From: DASPJR01 sp035628505 | GTDB lineage: Bacteria; Planctomycetota; SZUA-567; H5-PLA8 | Assembly (NCBI GenBank): GCA_035628505.1 | Contig: DASPJR010000154.1 | Coordinates: 1-56,741, forward strand | Direction: 5' to 3' | Length of the DNA: 56,741 nt | Part shown: positions 15,382 through 24,909 of the stretch, in pieces | Layout: each line of letters begins with the position of its first letter | Numbering within the stretch: position 1 is the stretch's first letter | Made by a program: the position numbers and the translations under genes | Notes under the pieces: generated by a model | Databases searched by the model: none | Told to the model about the DNA's origin: nothing | Seen by the model: only the letters and a program-made list of their open reading frames with translations

Positions 15382-16182
15382 ATGAAGACCGCATTTCTCT
15401 GCATCGCTGTTTTTGCCGCTGCTGCGGCCGGCACCGTTTTCATCGATACGAATGCTACTGTGCGTGCAACTTCGCGGAGCAAAGCCGAGATTGCCACCGT
15501 GCAGGCGAACACGCTGACGGCGTTCGAGTTCGAACCTGAACGTGTGCCCGAGGCATACGCCGAATTGCATCGCCATTACGCAAAAGCGTTTGTGGAAGAG
15601 GAAGGCTTTGGCATGGAGCGCATGGAACCATTGATCAGATTTCACGCCGTGTCCTCATGGGGTTTTCACAGCCACCGGCGAAAGCGAATCAAAGTAGATT
15701 TGAAAAAAATTGAGCTCATCGGAGTGGTGCAGCATGCTCAGCCGCGCGTGTATGTTTCGCCTTATCTCGCCTCGGACAGGCTCTGGTTTGAATGGATTTC
15801 CAATGAGCAATCGGCTGCCACGCCGGGGGATCAATCCAGAAAAAAATTGCTGGCGACGCACGAGGAGAAACCCGTGATGGAAAGGGTGTCAGCCACGGGC
15901 AAGATGGTCACGCGAATCGCCAAAGCGCCAAAGATGAACCAGTTCCGCAACACGCCGACTCGTGCGCCGGATGAGTTCGAAACGAAAGCGCTAGAGCAGC
16001 TCAAACGGGGTGATCATGTCGCCTGGCAGATGGACAAGGACGGCGTGCGGATGGTCGGCGCGCTTCGCGCAACAAAAGACTGCATGGCGTGCCACGAAGT
16101 CAAAGAAGGTGCGCTGCTCGGCGCATTAGCCTACCGGCTGGATCCGTGGCGCATTTTCAGCAAGATGTATGACCGGGAATGA
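15382..16182 (+). CDS. Periplasmic Tll0287-like single-haem protein
   Basis: A 266-residue exported protein. The first 20 residues are a hydrophobic signal or anchor (MKTAFLCIAVFAAAAAG). Near the end is one c-type haem site, C234-M-A-C237-H238 followed by EVKEGALLGALAYRL, which is the layout of Tll0287-like (DUF3365) haem sensor domains. The middle has no known motif. Such domains sense redox state or gas, but this protein has no output domain, so it may be an electron carrier or part of a complex. A GGAGGGAA ribosome site precedes the ATG. It converges on the DUF1552 gene. Confidence 0.82.
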   Translation: MKTAFLCIAVFAAAAAGTVFIDTNATVRATSRSKAEIATVQANTLTAFEFEPERVPEAYAELHRHYAKAFVEEEGFGMERMEPLIRFHAVSSWGFHSHRRKRIKVDLKKIELIGVVQHAQPRVYVSPYLASDRLWFEWISNEQSAATPGDQSRKKLLATHEEKPVMERVSATGKMVTRIAKAPKMNQFRNTPTRAPDEFETKALEQLKRGDHVAWQMDKDGVRMVGALRATKDCMACHEVKEGALLGALAYRLDPWRIFSKMYDRE

Positions 16183-16226
16183 AGATTGTCATTCCGTGGT
16201 TCCGCCGTGTTATCGTCAAGCCGCAA

Positions 16227-17591
16227 TCACGCCAGCTTCACCACGCCGGTGCTGTCGCCGAACTTGGGCAGATCGACGCCGGCATTCTGGAGCATTGACA
16301 GCAGCAGGTTGTTCATCGGCGTGTTCGGTTCGCAGGTCAGGCGCCTGCCGGTGCGGATCTTTCCCTGGGCTTTGCCGCAGAGCAGCGCCGGCAGGTTGCG
16401 GTGATCGTGCTTGTTGCCGTCGCGAATCGTGCAGCCCCACAGGATCTGGCAGTTGTCCAGCAGCGGCGTGCCGCCTTCGTCGAGACCTTTCAAACGTTCG
16501 AGAACTTTTGCGAAACGCTCGATATGCCACGTCGCGATCTTTTCATATTGCGCGAGCGTTTTTACTTCGTTGCGATGATGCGACAGTCCGTGCCACGAAC
16601 CATTGACTCCATCGAGGAAACTGAAGCCGCGTCCTGATTGTGCGTCGCCCATCATCATCGTGGCAATGCGCGTCGAATCCGTCCAGAACGCGAGCACCAG
16701 GATGTCCATCATCAGACCGAGGTGTTCCTCATGCGTCTCGGGAATCCCCGGCCCCGGCCTCGGCAGGTCGAAGCGGCCTTCGTTGATCCACCGCTTCTGC
16801 GGCTTAAGGGTGTTTTCGATGCGGCGTTCGACCGAGCGCACCGACTCGAGGTATTCGTCGAGCTTCACCGCGTCGTTGGCGCTGACTTTTCCGCGCAGCG
16901 ACTTGGCGTCTTCGAGCACCAGATCAAGGACGCTGGTGTCGTCGCGCTGCAGCGACTTGATCACTGCCGGCTGATTGGGATTGAATCCCGAGACCACCGG
17001 CGCCGCCGAGGCGGTGCGGAAGAGGCGGTCGAACGCAAGCTGCGGGATGATTTCTTTCGGAACCGGCGTGTGCGGATCGCGCCAGGCAATGTGCGAGCCG
17101 TAAATCTTGGCAAAGCCGCCGCCCGCGTTGTCGACGCCTGATCGCGTCGGATCGACGCCCAGCTCGAAGCTCGGGAGCGGCGTGCGGTCGCCGATCGCCT
17201 GCGCGAGGATCTGATCCGCCGACGTGCCGCCGACATCCAGATCGCGGCCGGAGGTTCGCACGACGAAGCCGCCGTGCAGCCACGCCGGAACTTTTGGCCA
17301 GTGGCCGTTGCGGCCGTCGGTCTTCGCATGGAAGCAGTTTTCGACGAGGACGATATCGCCTTTGACTTTCTCAAGCGACTTGAGCATGGGCGAAAGCTCG
17401 TACTGTTCGCCGGTGCCCTTGGGCGTGAAGTTCGCGGGGTTCACGCCGTTAGGCATAAAGAAAAAGGCGGTGCGCAGCGGCGGCTTTTCGAGCTTCTCGC
17501 CCGCGTGCGCCTTGTTCGAGAGGGCTTCCAGCCACGGCAGCGCGAGAGCCGCACCCATACCGCGCAGCATGTTGCGTCGTGAGATTGTCAT
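16227..17591 (-). CDS. DUF1552 family secreted protein
   Basis: A 454-residue protein with a twin-arginine signal (SRRNMLRGMGAALALPWLEAL). The rest matches DUF1552, related to DUF1501 sulfatase-like folds, common in Planctomycetota and always paired with a DUF1592/DUF1588 cytochrome protein, as here. Family-typical pieces are FFFMPNGVNPANF near the start, CFHAKTDGRNGHW, and WHGLSHHRN. The activity is unknown; a role in outer-surface polymer degradation has been guessed for such pairs. It lies 203 bases downstream of the cytochrome gene, with an inverted repeat between. Confidence 0.9.
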   Translation of the reverse strand: MTISRRNMLRGMGAALALPWLEALSNKAHAGEKLEKPPLRTAFFFMPNGVNPANFTPKGTGEQYELSPMLKSLEKVKGDIVLVENCFHAKTDGRNGHWPKVPAWLHGGFVVRTSGRDLDVGGTSADQILAQAIGDRTPLPSFELGVDPTRSGVDNAGGGFAKIYGSHIAWRDPHTPVPKEIIPQLAFDRLFRTASAAPVVSGFNPNQPAVIKSLQRDDTSVLDLVLEDAKSLRGKVSANDAVKLDEYLESVRSVERRIENTLKPQKRWINEGRFDLPRPGPGIPETHEEHLGLMMDILVLAFWTDSTRIATMMMGDAQSGRGFSFLDGVNGSWHGLSHHRNEVKTLAQYEKIATWHIERFAKVLERLKGLDEGGTPLLDNCQILWGCTIRDGNKHDHRNLPALLCGKAQGKIRTGRRLTCEPNTPMNNLLLSMLQNAGVDLPKFGDSTGVVKLA

Positions 17592-17656
17592 GGATTCGCC
17601 CCTCCCGCGATACGTTCTATGTTATCCGCACCCCATACCGGACTCAACGCTTATCT

Positions 17657-17791
17657 CCTTCTCCCCTTTGGGGAGAAGGCCGAGCGAGCGCAGCGAACGC
17701 GGGATGAGGGGTAGCCGCCTATTGCAAGAGACGATTAGCCCTCACCAGGCACTCGCTGCGCTCGTGTCCGCCCTCTCCCGGAGGGAGAGGG
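17657..17791. repeat. REPIN-like inverted repeat with two terminal hairpins
   Basis: The left hairpin is CCTTCTCCCC-TTT-GGGGAGAAGG (17657-17679) and the right hairpin CCCTCTCCC-GGA-GGGAGAGGG (17771-17791). Between them CGAGCGCAGCGA and its exact complement TCGCTGCGCTCG face each other, so the whole 135 bases form one inverted repeat. It lies between two co-directional genes and ends 3 bases before the stop of the cytochrome gene. Confidence 0.85.
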
Positions 17792-17794
17792 AAG

Positions 17795-20128
17795 CTACAA
17801 CGGCTTGGCCGCCGGGATGTCCTTCTTCTTTTTCGGCACGGCGTTCTTGCGCGGCTCCTCGCCGCCCTGGCGATTGCGGAACGGCGTGCTGAGCACGATT
17901 TCTCGAATCAGTGTTCGGGCGGCGAAGTTCTCCTTGTCGAGCGCCGCCGTGAGACGCTCGATGGTGAAATCGTCGCGATCATCCAGGCTCCGCCCTAGCG
18001 CATAGCCAAGCATTTTGCCGCTGATGTGGCGCGCGAACTCGGTCTTCCGGTTCAGAAGTATTTTGCGCAGTTCGCCCGGTCCGTTGAATTTCTCGCCGCT
18101 GGGCATGATGCCTGATGCATCGACGGCGGTTTTGCCGTCCATGTCGCGCCAGCGGCCGACGATGTCGAAGTTCTCAAGCCCGAAGCCGATCGGATCGATC
18201 AGGTTGTGGCACGCGGCGCAGGTTGCATTCGCGCGGTGCTGCTCCAGCACCGCACGCAGCGATGCGTCTTTTTTCTTCTTTTGAATCGCTTCGAGAGTCG
18301 GCACATCCGGCGGCGGCGCGGGCACGCGCACGCCAAGCATCGTCTCCAGCACCCACGCGCCGCGCAGCACGGGGCTCGTGCGATTGGGATAGGAGGTGAT
18401 CATATGCACGGCGCCCAGGCCCAGCACGCCGCCGCGGCGTCCATCGGCGACGGGCAAACGCCGGTACTCGCCGACCGGCTGCGTGGGATCATTCCATTTG
18501 GCTTCTTTGACTTCGGCTGCCCCTGGGCCGAAGTCCATGCCGTAATGCTTGGCCGTGCGCGCGGTGGCGAAAACGTAATCGCAATCGATCAGCTCAAGCA
18601 GGCTGCGGTTTTCCCTGAACAGATGTTGCATCAAGCGGATGGGCTCTTCGCGCAGCTCGGCCGCGAGCTCATTCGTGTAGATTCCTTTGAACTTGTCGCC
18701 CGTGAACGCGACGCTGGCGCCGACTTCCTTTGTGCCCAGCCACTGGCCGGTGAAATCTTCGATGAACGCGCGCGCCTTTGGATCGCCGAGCATTCGTTCG
18801 ACCTGCGCCGTGAGCACCGCCGGCTCGTGCAGCTTCTTTTCGTCAGCCAGACGGAAAAGTTCGTCGTCGGGCATGCTCGCCCAGAGGAAATACGACAGTC
18901 GCGCAGCAAGCTCGTGATCGTTCAATTTGTAAATGCCCGGCTCATCATGCTCGTCTTCGACCCGGAAAAGAAAATGCGGCGAGACGAGCACGGCCTTCAG
19001 CGCCAGCTTGATGGATTCTTCGAAGCTGTCCCCGCGCTCGGCGCCCCGCCGGTACAGGCCCGTGAAGCGGTCGAGCTCGCCTTCGCGAAGCGGACGCCGG
19101 AACGCGCGCCGCGTGAAATCATTGATGATGCGCTGCGCTTCGGCCGTACGCGCCTCCGGTGAAAGCGCGGAAAAATCCGCAGCGCTCTTTGCGCCGAAGA
19201 TCTTCTTGTGAGCGGTGCGTTTGGCATCAGTCAATGTGGGCTGTTTTTCCTGAAGAGAAAGCGAGGTAAGCACTGTCGTGCCTTCGGTGCAGCGGATCGC
19301 CAGCGTATGAACGCCGCGCTGCAGGCGCAACGTCGTGAGGCTCGGCTTTCCGGCAGCATCGGACTTGAAGCGGTGCGCCGCGATGCCATCGATCTTCAAC
19401 GCCATAGCTGCGCCAGACGCTGCTTTCGTTTCAATGCGCACGTCGTAATCGCCGCTCGTTAGAATGCCGATGGCAACCGACGCTTCCTGGTTTGCCGTGA
19501 GCTTGCCGTCTGAAAAGCTGCTTTCTGAGACAAAATCTTTCAGCGCGAACTCGCGTTTGAGCGGCTGCGTAATGATAGCGTTATCGAGGATCTGCTGCGC
19601 GGCTTCCATGTAGCGTTCCATCAGGATCGCCGGCAGAAAAAGCGTTTCACCGTTGTTGGTGAAGCCTTCGCCGCCGCCGCCTTCGGTCGGAAAGGTTTCA
19701 GAATAATTGAGCGCCAGGCCCGTGAGGTCGCGAATTGTGTTGTCGTATTCAAGCCGGTTGAGCCGCCGTGAAATCGGCGCGCCGGCATAATCACCCAGTT
19801 TCGCGACCGTTTCGCGCAAGGCATTCTCAAGCCACGCCGTCACCTGGATTCGTTCGGTTTCGCTGGGTTGGATCTGGTCGGCTGGCGGCATCGTGCGGTT
19901 GCGCAGCTGGCTGATCGCGCTGCGCCAGGCCCAGCGCGCAGTGTTGAACTCGTTAAAGGTGAGCACCTTCATGAAGGGCACGTGCTTGTCCTTCATGTGG
20001 CAATCGCCGCAGAAATTGACCAGCTTGGGACGGATTTCCTTTTCGTATTGCACAGCCAGATCCGCATCAGCGGCGAGTGCAGCGGCTGAAAGGCAGATAG
20101 CAATCGCGATCGAAAAGCAGGCGCGCAT
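17795..20128 (-). CDS. Planctomycete-type cytochrome c protein (DUF1587/1592/1588/1585)
   Basis: A 777-residue exported protein. I take ATG 20128 as start because a good signal peptide (MRACFSIAIAICLSAAALAA) begins there; the open frame runs 52 residues further without a leader. The first haem site is C40-G-D-C43-H44 (the PSCyt1-type domain), and a second haem-like site, CAACH at 637-641, begins the DUF1588/DUF1585 region (NLIDPIGFGLENFDIVGRW). In between are DUF1587 (SRRLNRLEYDNTIRDLTGL), a beta domain, DUF1595 and DUF1592 (YFLWASMPDDELFRLA). It forms a pair with the DUF1552 gene. These proteins are thought to act in the periplasm; the substrate is unknown. Confidence 0.92.
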   Translation of the reverse strand: MRACFSIAIAICLSAAALAADADLAVQYEKEIRPKLVNFCGDCHMKDKHVPFMKVLTFNEFNTARWAWRSAISQLRNRTMPPADQIQPSETERIQVTAWLENALRETVAKLGDYAGAPISRRLNRLEYDNTIRDLTGLALNYSETFPTEGGGGEGFTNNGETLFLPAILMERYMEAAQQILDNAIITQPLKREFALKDFVSESSFSDGKLTANQEASVAIGILTSGDYDVRIETKAASGAAMALKIDGIAAHRFKSDAAGKPSLTTLRLQRGVHTLAIRCTEGTTVLTSLSLQEKQPTLTDAKRTAHKKIFGAKSAADFSALSPEARTAEAQRIINDFTRRAFRRPLREGELDRFTGLYRRGAERGDSFEESIKLALKAVLVSPHFLFRVEDEHDEPGIYKLNDHELAARLSYFLWASMPDDELFRLADEKKLHEPAVLTAQVERMLGDPKARAFIEDFTGQWLGTKEVGASVAFTGDKFKGIYTNELAAELREEPIRLMQHLFRENRSLLELIDCDYVFATARTAKHYGMDFGPGAAEVKEAKWNDPTQPVGEYRRLPVADGRRGGVLGLGAVHMITSYPNRTSPVLRGAWVLETMLGVRVPAPPPDVPTLEAIQKKKKDASLRAVLEQHRANATCAACHNLIDPIGFGLENFDIVGRWRDMDGKTAVDASGIMPSGEKFNGPGELRKILLNRKTEFARHISGKMLGYALGRSLDDRDDFTIERLTAALDKENFAARTLIREIVLSTPFRNRQGGEEPRKNAVPKKKKDIPAAKPL

Positions 20129-20271
20129 GCGATATCCAGAAGGTTCCGAAAATATGTACACTGCAGGTGACGAACGAATCCCGCGTTTATTGTACAAAAG
20201 CCTCAGTTTGTTCATTCTTCTCGTTGTATAAGTCAGCATTATCTCGCGCTCTGAATAGGAGGTTTTTTCTG

Positions 20272-22296
20272 ATGCGACTTTCATTTCTGCTCGCTGTCCT
20301 GCTTCTCCAGCGCTTTCTTTTCGCTGACGGTCCGCAGGACAACATTCCGGGGAAAGTCCGTCCGATTCCGGCCAAAGGTGTCGAGGTCCCTGCTGACAAG
20401 AAAGAAAAGATGGCGTCGGGCCTTGCCGAGCTCAAATCAGCCATCGATGCGCTGCGCCAGAAGAAGGATGCGTTTGCACACGATCTGCTTCCGGATGTGG
20501 AGATCTTCTACCGCGCCGTGCATGACGGCCTGAAGTACCAGGAGTTCCTCAAAGAGAACGAGATCGAGCAGGCTTTCAAGCTGCTTGAAACCGGCAAGCA
20601 GCGCGCAGCCGATCTGGCGCAGGGAAAAGCGCCGTGGGCAACGCAGACCGGCCTGGTCGCGCGCGGCTTCGTTTCGAAACTCGACAACAGCGTGCAGCCT
20701 TATGGTGTGTGGATTCCCGAAAGCTACTCTTTTTCCGGAGCGCAGAAATACCGCACTGATTTCTGGTTTCACGGCCGCGCGGAGCACCTCACGGAGGGGA
20801 ACTTTCTGGCGCTTCGCATGAAAGGAAAAGATCAGATCGAAGTTTACAATCCGAAAGACACGATTGTGGTCTATCCGTATGCGCGTTACTGCAACGCCAA
20901 CAAGTTCGCCGGCGAAGTGGACACGCTCGAAGCGCTGGCGGAAGCGCAGCGTCGCTACCGCATCGATGAAGAACGCATCAGCTCGCGCGGCTTTTCCATG
21001 GGCGGGGCGGCGGCCTGGCACATCGCTGTGCATTACGCTGATCGTTGGTTTGCGGCCAATCCTGGTGCAGGCTTCTCTGAAACACCGCGCTTTCTCGACG
21101 TGTTCCAGAATGAGAAGCTCTCACCAACGCCCTGGGAAAAGAAACTCTGGAACATGTACGACTGCGACAAATGGGCGCTGAACCTCACGCAGTGTCCGAC
21201 GATCGCGTACAGCGGTGCGAACGATAAGCAGAAGCAGGCGGCCGATGTGATGGTCGAAGCGTGCGCGGAGCGCGGCATCGAGCTGGTTCATATCGTTGCG
21301 CCAAATACGGCTCACAAAGTCGAGCCTGAAGCGGGCAAGCTCATCGAACGCCGCATGGAAGCGCTCGCCCGCAACGGCCGCAACCGTGTGCCGCGCAGCG
21401 TCGACTTCGAAACGTACACGCTCAAGTACAACCGCATGAACTGGGTCGTTGTCGACGGCCTCGGCGAACACTGGGAACGCGCCGAAGTGCGCGCGAAGAT
21501 TACGGGCGATTCGTCTGTTACGGCGACGACGGTAAATGTGACGGATCTTTCCTTTGTCATGGAGCCGGGCGACTGTCCCCTGTCGATGACTGAGCCGGTG
21601 ACGATCAGTATCGATGGGCAGAAAATCAAGCAGGCGCCGCGCCCGCTTTCTGATCGCTCGTGGCGTGTCTCGCTGCATCTCGAAGGCAAGAAATGGAAGC
21701 TGGGCGCACGCACCGGCGATGGCTTGCGCAAGCGCCACGATCTGCAGGGCCCGATCGATGATGCGCTGATGCAGCCGTTCATCTTCGTCAAGCCCACGGG
21801 TACCCCAGCGAATGAACTGGCCGGCAAATGGGCGGCGGCGGAGCTCGAGCGCGCCATCGAGCACTGGCGGCGGCATTTCCGCGGCTATGCCATCGTCAAG
21901 GAAGACACGGCCGTGACCGATGACGACATCGCCTCGCGCAATCTCATCCTGTGGGGCGATCCGGGCAGCAACGCGATCATCAAAAGAATCAGCGACAAGC
22001 TGCCGGTCCGCTGGGACGCGAAGAACATTATCGTCGGTAAGCAGGCGTTCGACGCGGCGCAGCATGCCGCCATTCTTGTCGCACCCAATCCGCTCAACCC
22101 GAAGCGCTACGTAGTGCTCAATTCAAGCTTCACCTTCCGCGAATTTGCTTACTTGAACAACGCGCGGCAGGTGTCGATGCTGCCGGACTGGGCGGTCGTC
22201 GATCTGCGCGAGGCGCCCGGGACGATCCGGCCGGGAAGGATCGCGGCGGCCGGCTTTTTCGACGAACAGTGGAACGTGAAGGAACCGCGTGACTGA
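20272..22296 (+). CDS. Secreted alpha/beta-hydrolase (esterase/peptidase-like)
   Basis: A 674-residue exported protein. ATG 20272 has a GGAGG site 9 bases upstream and starts a signal peptide (MRLSFLLAVLLLQRFLFADG). After a helical amino-terminal region (about 40-120), residues 140-400 are an alpha/beta-hydrolase: nucleophile S242 in SRGFSMGG, likely acid D318 in YSGANDKQ, and H348 in PNTAHKV. The layout resembles PHB-depolymerase-like esterases and S9-type peptidases. The last 270 residues contain a beta domain and a further alpha/beta unit (LILWGDPGSNAIIKR) seen in planctomycete homologues. The substrate is unknown. It diverges from the cytochrome gene and is followed after 25 bases by the DUF1428 gene. 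Confidence 0.85.
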   Translation: MRLSFLLAVLLLQRFLFADGPQDNIPGKVRPIPAKGVEVPADKKEKMASGLAELKSAIDALRQKKDAFAHDLLPDVEIFYRAVHDGLKYQEFLKENEIEQAFKLLETGKQRAADLAQGKAPWATQTGLVARGFVSKLDNSVQPYGVWIPESYSFSGAQKYRTDFWFHGRAEHLTEGNFLALRMKGKDQIEVYNPKDTIVVYPYARYCNANKFAGEVDTLEALAEAQRRYRIDEERISSRGFSMGGAAAWHIAVHYADRWFAANPGAGFSETPRFLDVFQNEKLSPTPWEKKLWNMYDCDKWALNLTQCPTIAYSGANDKQKQAADVMVEACAERGIELVHIVAPNTAHKVEPEAGKLIERRMEALARNGRNRVPRSVDFETYTLKYNRMNWVVVDGLGEHWERAEVRAKITGDSSVTATTVNVTDLSFVMEPGDCPLSMTEPVTISIDGQKIKQAPRPLSDRSWRVSLHLEGKKWKLGARTGDGLRKRHDLQGPIDDALMQPFIFVKPTGTPANELAGKWAAAELERAIEHWRRHFRGYAIVKEDTAVTDDDIASRNLILWGDPGSNAIIKRISDKLPVRWDAKNIIVGKQAFDAAQHAAILVAPNPLNPKRYVVLNSSFTFREFAYLNNARQVSMLPDWAVVDLREAPGTIRPGRIAAAGFFDEQWNVKEPRD

Positions 22297-22321
22297 TCAC
22301 TAATAAAGGAGAGGGGAGTTC

Positions 22322-22681
22322 ATGAGCTACGTCGATGGTTACGTTCTGCCAGTTCCGAAGAAAAAGGTGAAGGCGTATCAGAAGCTGGCCAGCATTGCGG
22401 CGAAAGTCTGGCGCGACCACGGTGCATTGCAGTATGTCGAATGCGTCGGAGACGATCTGAACGTGAAGTTTGGCGTTCCGTTCGTTAAACAGATCAAAAC
22501 CAAGCCGGGCGAGACGGTCATCTTTGCGTTCATCGTGTTCAAATCGAGGGCGCACCGCGATCGCGTTAATGCTAACGTGATGAAAGACAAGCGCCTCGCT
22601 GAGGGTTGTGATGCCAAGAACATGCCGTTCAATCCAAAGCGCATGGTATACGGTGGATTTAAGGCAATCGTAGAAGCCTGA
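22322..22681 (+). CDS. DUF1428 family protein (YbaA-like)
   Basis: A 119-residue cytoplasmic protein of the dimeric alpha-beta barrel type. MSYVDGYVLPVPKKKVKAYQ, VECVGDDLNVKFG, and KPGETVIFAFIVFKSRAHRD with the closing MPFNPKRMVYGGF are typical of DUF1428 over its full length. The function is not known. It has a strong purine-rich ribosome site (AAAGGAGAGGGGAG) and lies 25 bases after the esterase gene, so the two are likely co-transcribed. The sigma promoter follows directly after its stop. Confidence 0.92.
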   Translation: MSYVDGYVLPVPKKKVKAYQKLASIAAKVWRDHGALQYVECVGDDLNVKFGVPFVKQIKTKPGETVIFAFIVFKSRAHRDRVNANVMKDKRLAEGCDAKNMPFNPKRMVYGGFKAIVEA

Positions 22682-22689
22682 AAAATCTC

Positions 22690-22715
22690 CGTAACCGAAG
22701 CCAGTCTCGCGTTAT
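22690..22715 (+). promoter_or_regulatory. Candidate ECF-type promoter of the sigma gene
   Basis: CGTAACC (22690-22696), 14 bases, then GTTAT (22711-22715), 27 bases before the sigma start. An identical CGTAACC-N14-GTTAT lies before the third gene of the same cassette. GTAAC at -35 and CGTTA at -10 fit the general ECF promoter pattern, so I infer autoregulation by the sigma factor encoded next. Confidence 0.6.
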
Positions 22716-22742
22716 GTTCATATGCGGGAATAGGGCTTTGAT

Positions 22743-23267
22743 ATGGCGACACAGGACAACTCGGCCGCGTTCGTGCAGCTGTTGACGCTCAACCAGAGCC
22801 GTCTGTACGCCTATATTCTGTCGCTGGTCGGAAACGCCAGTCACGCCGACGATGTCCTGCAGGAAACTAACGTCGTGCTGTGGCAGAAAGCTTCCGAATT
22901 CACACTCGGCACAAACTTCACGGCGTGGATGTTCAAGATTGCGTACATGCAGGTGATGGCGTACCGGCAGCGCCTGACGCGGGAAAAAATTCTCTTCGAC
23001 AGCGACATGGTTCCCGAGCTCGCGCAGGAAGTCGGCGAGCGCCTCAGCGATCTGGATTCCCGGCAGCGCTCGCTGCAGGCATGCCTTGAAAAGCTCAGTC
23101 CGCGCCAGCGCGACATCGTCCGCCGCCGTTACAGCAGCGGCGCAACGGTGCAGAGCATGGCCGATGAGCTCGGCCATTCCGTAGAAGCGATCAAGCAGCT
23201 GCTTTTCCGTACGCGGTTGACGCTGGCTGAATGCGTGAAGCGTTCGCTGGCGCTGGAGAATGCGTAA
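22743..23267 (+). CDS. ECF RNA polymerase sigma factor (Rhodopirellula/Verrucomicrobium type)
   Basis: A 174-residue sigma-70 factor with only regions 2 and 4. Region 2 covers YAYILSLVGNASHADDVLQE to WMFKIAYMQVMAYRQ; region 4 is LSPRQRDIVRRRYSSGATVQ, then MADELGHSVEAIKQLLFRTR with a clear helix-turn-helix. The family is frequent in planctomycetes, each copy next to a membrane FecR-type protein, as here. Its stop lies one base before the ATG chosen for that protein. It probably drives its own promoter (22690-22715) and one inside the cassette (24910-24935). Confidence 0.93.
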   Translation: MATQDNSAAFVQLLTLNQSRLYAYILSLVGNASHADDVLQETNVVLWQKASEFTLGTNFTAWMFKIAYMQVMAYRQRLTREKILFDSDMVPELAQEVGERLSDLDSRQRSLQACLEKLSPRQRDIVRRRYSSGATVQSMADELGHSVEAIKQLLFRTRLTLAECVKRSLALENA

Positions 23268-23268
23268 C

Positions 23269-24894
23269 ATGGCTGACGCAGATCTCAAAGAAACCGAACT
23301 GCTTTTAAGCGCGCTCTTCGAAGGCGGGCTTTCAGAGGTTGATTCACGCAAGCTCGAGGCGCTGATCAAAAACGACAAGCAGGCGCGCGAACTCTATCTC
23401 GATTACTGCGAGATGCATGCGCTGCTGCAGTGGGAACACGGCGTCCTCGGCGCAGGCGCGAAGACCCCGGAAGTTCTTCCGCAGCCGGCCGCCGAGCCCA
23501 GGCCGCGCCGCTGGCTGATCTGGGCGCCGCTGGCTGCGGCTGCGCTTCTGGCGCTGGCGCTGATTCCAGCTTCGCCCGTTGCGCCGCCGCCTTCTGTGGC
23601 TGAAGAAGCGCAGCCGGAGCTGCTCGCCGGCGAATTCGTGGCGCGCGTGACCGGATCGAAAGACTGCAAGCTCGTCGGTACGGCGGTTTCCTTCCAGACC
23701 GGCGACGTGCTGCGCCAGGGCCAGCGCATCGAGCTGGCCAGCGGTTTCGCCGAGATCACGTTCGATTCCGGCGCGCAGGTGCTCCTCGAGGGCCCGGCCT
23801 CACTGGATGTGAATTCGGCCTGGGAAGCGGCGCTGCGCAAAGGCACGCTCAAAGCCAGCGTTCCATCGGAAGCAATCGGCTTCCGCATCTCGTCGCCTTC
23901 GGTCGATGTGGTCGACTTGGGCACCGAATTCAGCATGATTGCCGAGGAGTCAGGAGCGACCGAAGTTTTTGTGCTCAAGGGTGCCGTGCAGGCCGCACCG
24001 GTCCTCGCCAGCGCCGCTGCGCCGCAGAAGATTCTGCTCAAAGAAGCCGAAGCCAGGCGCTTTGCAAAAACAGGCACGAGCGAGGTCACCGACCGCGAGC
24101 GCAAGGCGCGGCGCTTTGCCCGGGCCATCGCGCTCGAACGCTTCAGTGGTCCGACTGATTTCGTGCACTGGTCGTTCGATGAGAATGGCGGCAAAGTCGC
24201 GCACGCAAAAACCGTCGGCAGCACGAAGGGCGAATTCGACGCACACTTCAAGAACGTGAGCGATCCCGCAGGGCTGCGCACTAGCGGCCGCTTCGGAAAG
24301 GCGCTCAACTGCAATGGCGAAGTATTTTCAAAGATTCCGTTCTCCGGCAGCGCCGCAAAGACGGCGCGCTCGTTCGCGTTCTGGGTAAAGCTGCCTGCCG
24401 ATTCGCTGCTCTCTGACGGCGACACGATGCTGGCCTGGTCGCGGCGCGACAAGAAGCGCGGCAATGCGCGCGCACTTCAGATCGGCTGGAACAGCAACGC
24501 GGCACAGGGCGCGCTGGGCACGCTGCGCACCGAGCTGGGCCGTGCGTTCGTCACCGGCAGCACGCCGCTGCGTGACGGCAAATGGCATCATGTCGTGATC
24601 ACGCTGGCCCCGGGACGCAAGCCTGCCGAAGGGATGCATGTCAGCCAGTACGTGGACGGGCGCCTGGATGGAATCACCAGCGTGCGCCACAAGGATCGGC
24701 GCATCGAAGTAAACGATAGCGATGACATTTCCGAGATGCTGTTCCTCGGCAGCAGCGTCCGGCCGCAGCTTGAGAACAAATTCCGCGGCGAGCTGGATGA
24801 GCTCTACATTGTGGAACGTGCGCTCACGCCGCAGGAAATTCAGCAGCTCATGAGTGCCAATACGCTGTCCGCGCGGGAGCTGGCTGCGCAATAA
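23269..24894 (+). CDS. FecR-domain membrane regulator with LamG domain
   Basis: A 541-residue protein, probably the anti-sigma partner. The cytoplasmic part (1-80) is helical (LLLSALFEGGLSEVDSRKLE, DKQARELYLDYCEMHALLQW), as in planctomycete sigma-regulator proteins. One membrane helix follows (82-100), then a periplasmic FecR domain (about 118-250, VLLEGPASLDVNS, VDVVDLGTEFSM) and a LamG/concanavalin-like domain (about 300-530, ending RGELDELYIVERALTPQEIQ). The start at 23269 is preferred over 23260, which would overlap the sigma gene. The LamG domain suggests that the sensed signal is a sugar or surface polymer; this is inference. Confidence 0.9.
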   Translation: MADADLKETELLLSALFEGGLSEVDSRKLEALIKNDKQARELYLDYCEMHALLQWEHGVLGAGAKTPEVLPQPAAEPRPRRWLIWAPLAAAALLALALIPASPVAPPPSVAEEAQPELLAGEFVARVTGSKDCKLVGTAVSFQTGDVLRQGQRIELASGFAEITFDSGAQVLLEGPASLDVNSAWEAALRKGTLKASVPSEAIGFRISSPSVDVVDLGTEFSMIAEESGATEVFVLKGAVQAAPVLASAAAPQKILLKEAEARRFAKTGTSEVTDRERKARRFARAIALERFSGPTDFVHWSFDENGGKVAHAKTVGSTKGEFDAHFKNVSDPAGLRTSGRFGKALNCNGEVFSKIPFSGSAAKTARSFAFWVKLPADSLLSDGDTMLAWSRRDKKRGNARALQIGWNSNAAQGALGTLRTELGRAFVTGSTPLRDGKWHHVVITLAPGRKPAEGMHVSQYVDGRLDGITSVRHKDRRIEVNDSDDISEMLFLGSSVRPQLENKFRGELDELYIVERALTPQEIQQLMSANTLSARELAAQ

Positions 24895-24909
24895 ACCCAC
24901 CGGAATTTT

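Noticed and set aside
16169..16606. A 145-codon plus-strand frame
   Set aside because: It is antisense to the end of the DUF1552 gene and has a Cys/Arg-rich random composition.
20129..20284. Amino-terminal extension of the cytochrome protein
   Set aside because: The extra 52 residues lack a leader, and a proper signal peptide starts at 20128.
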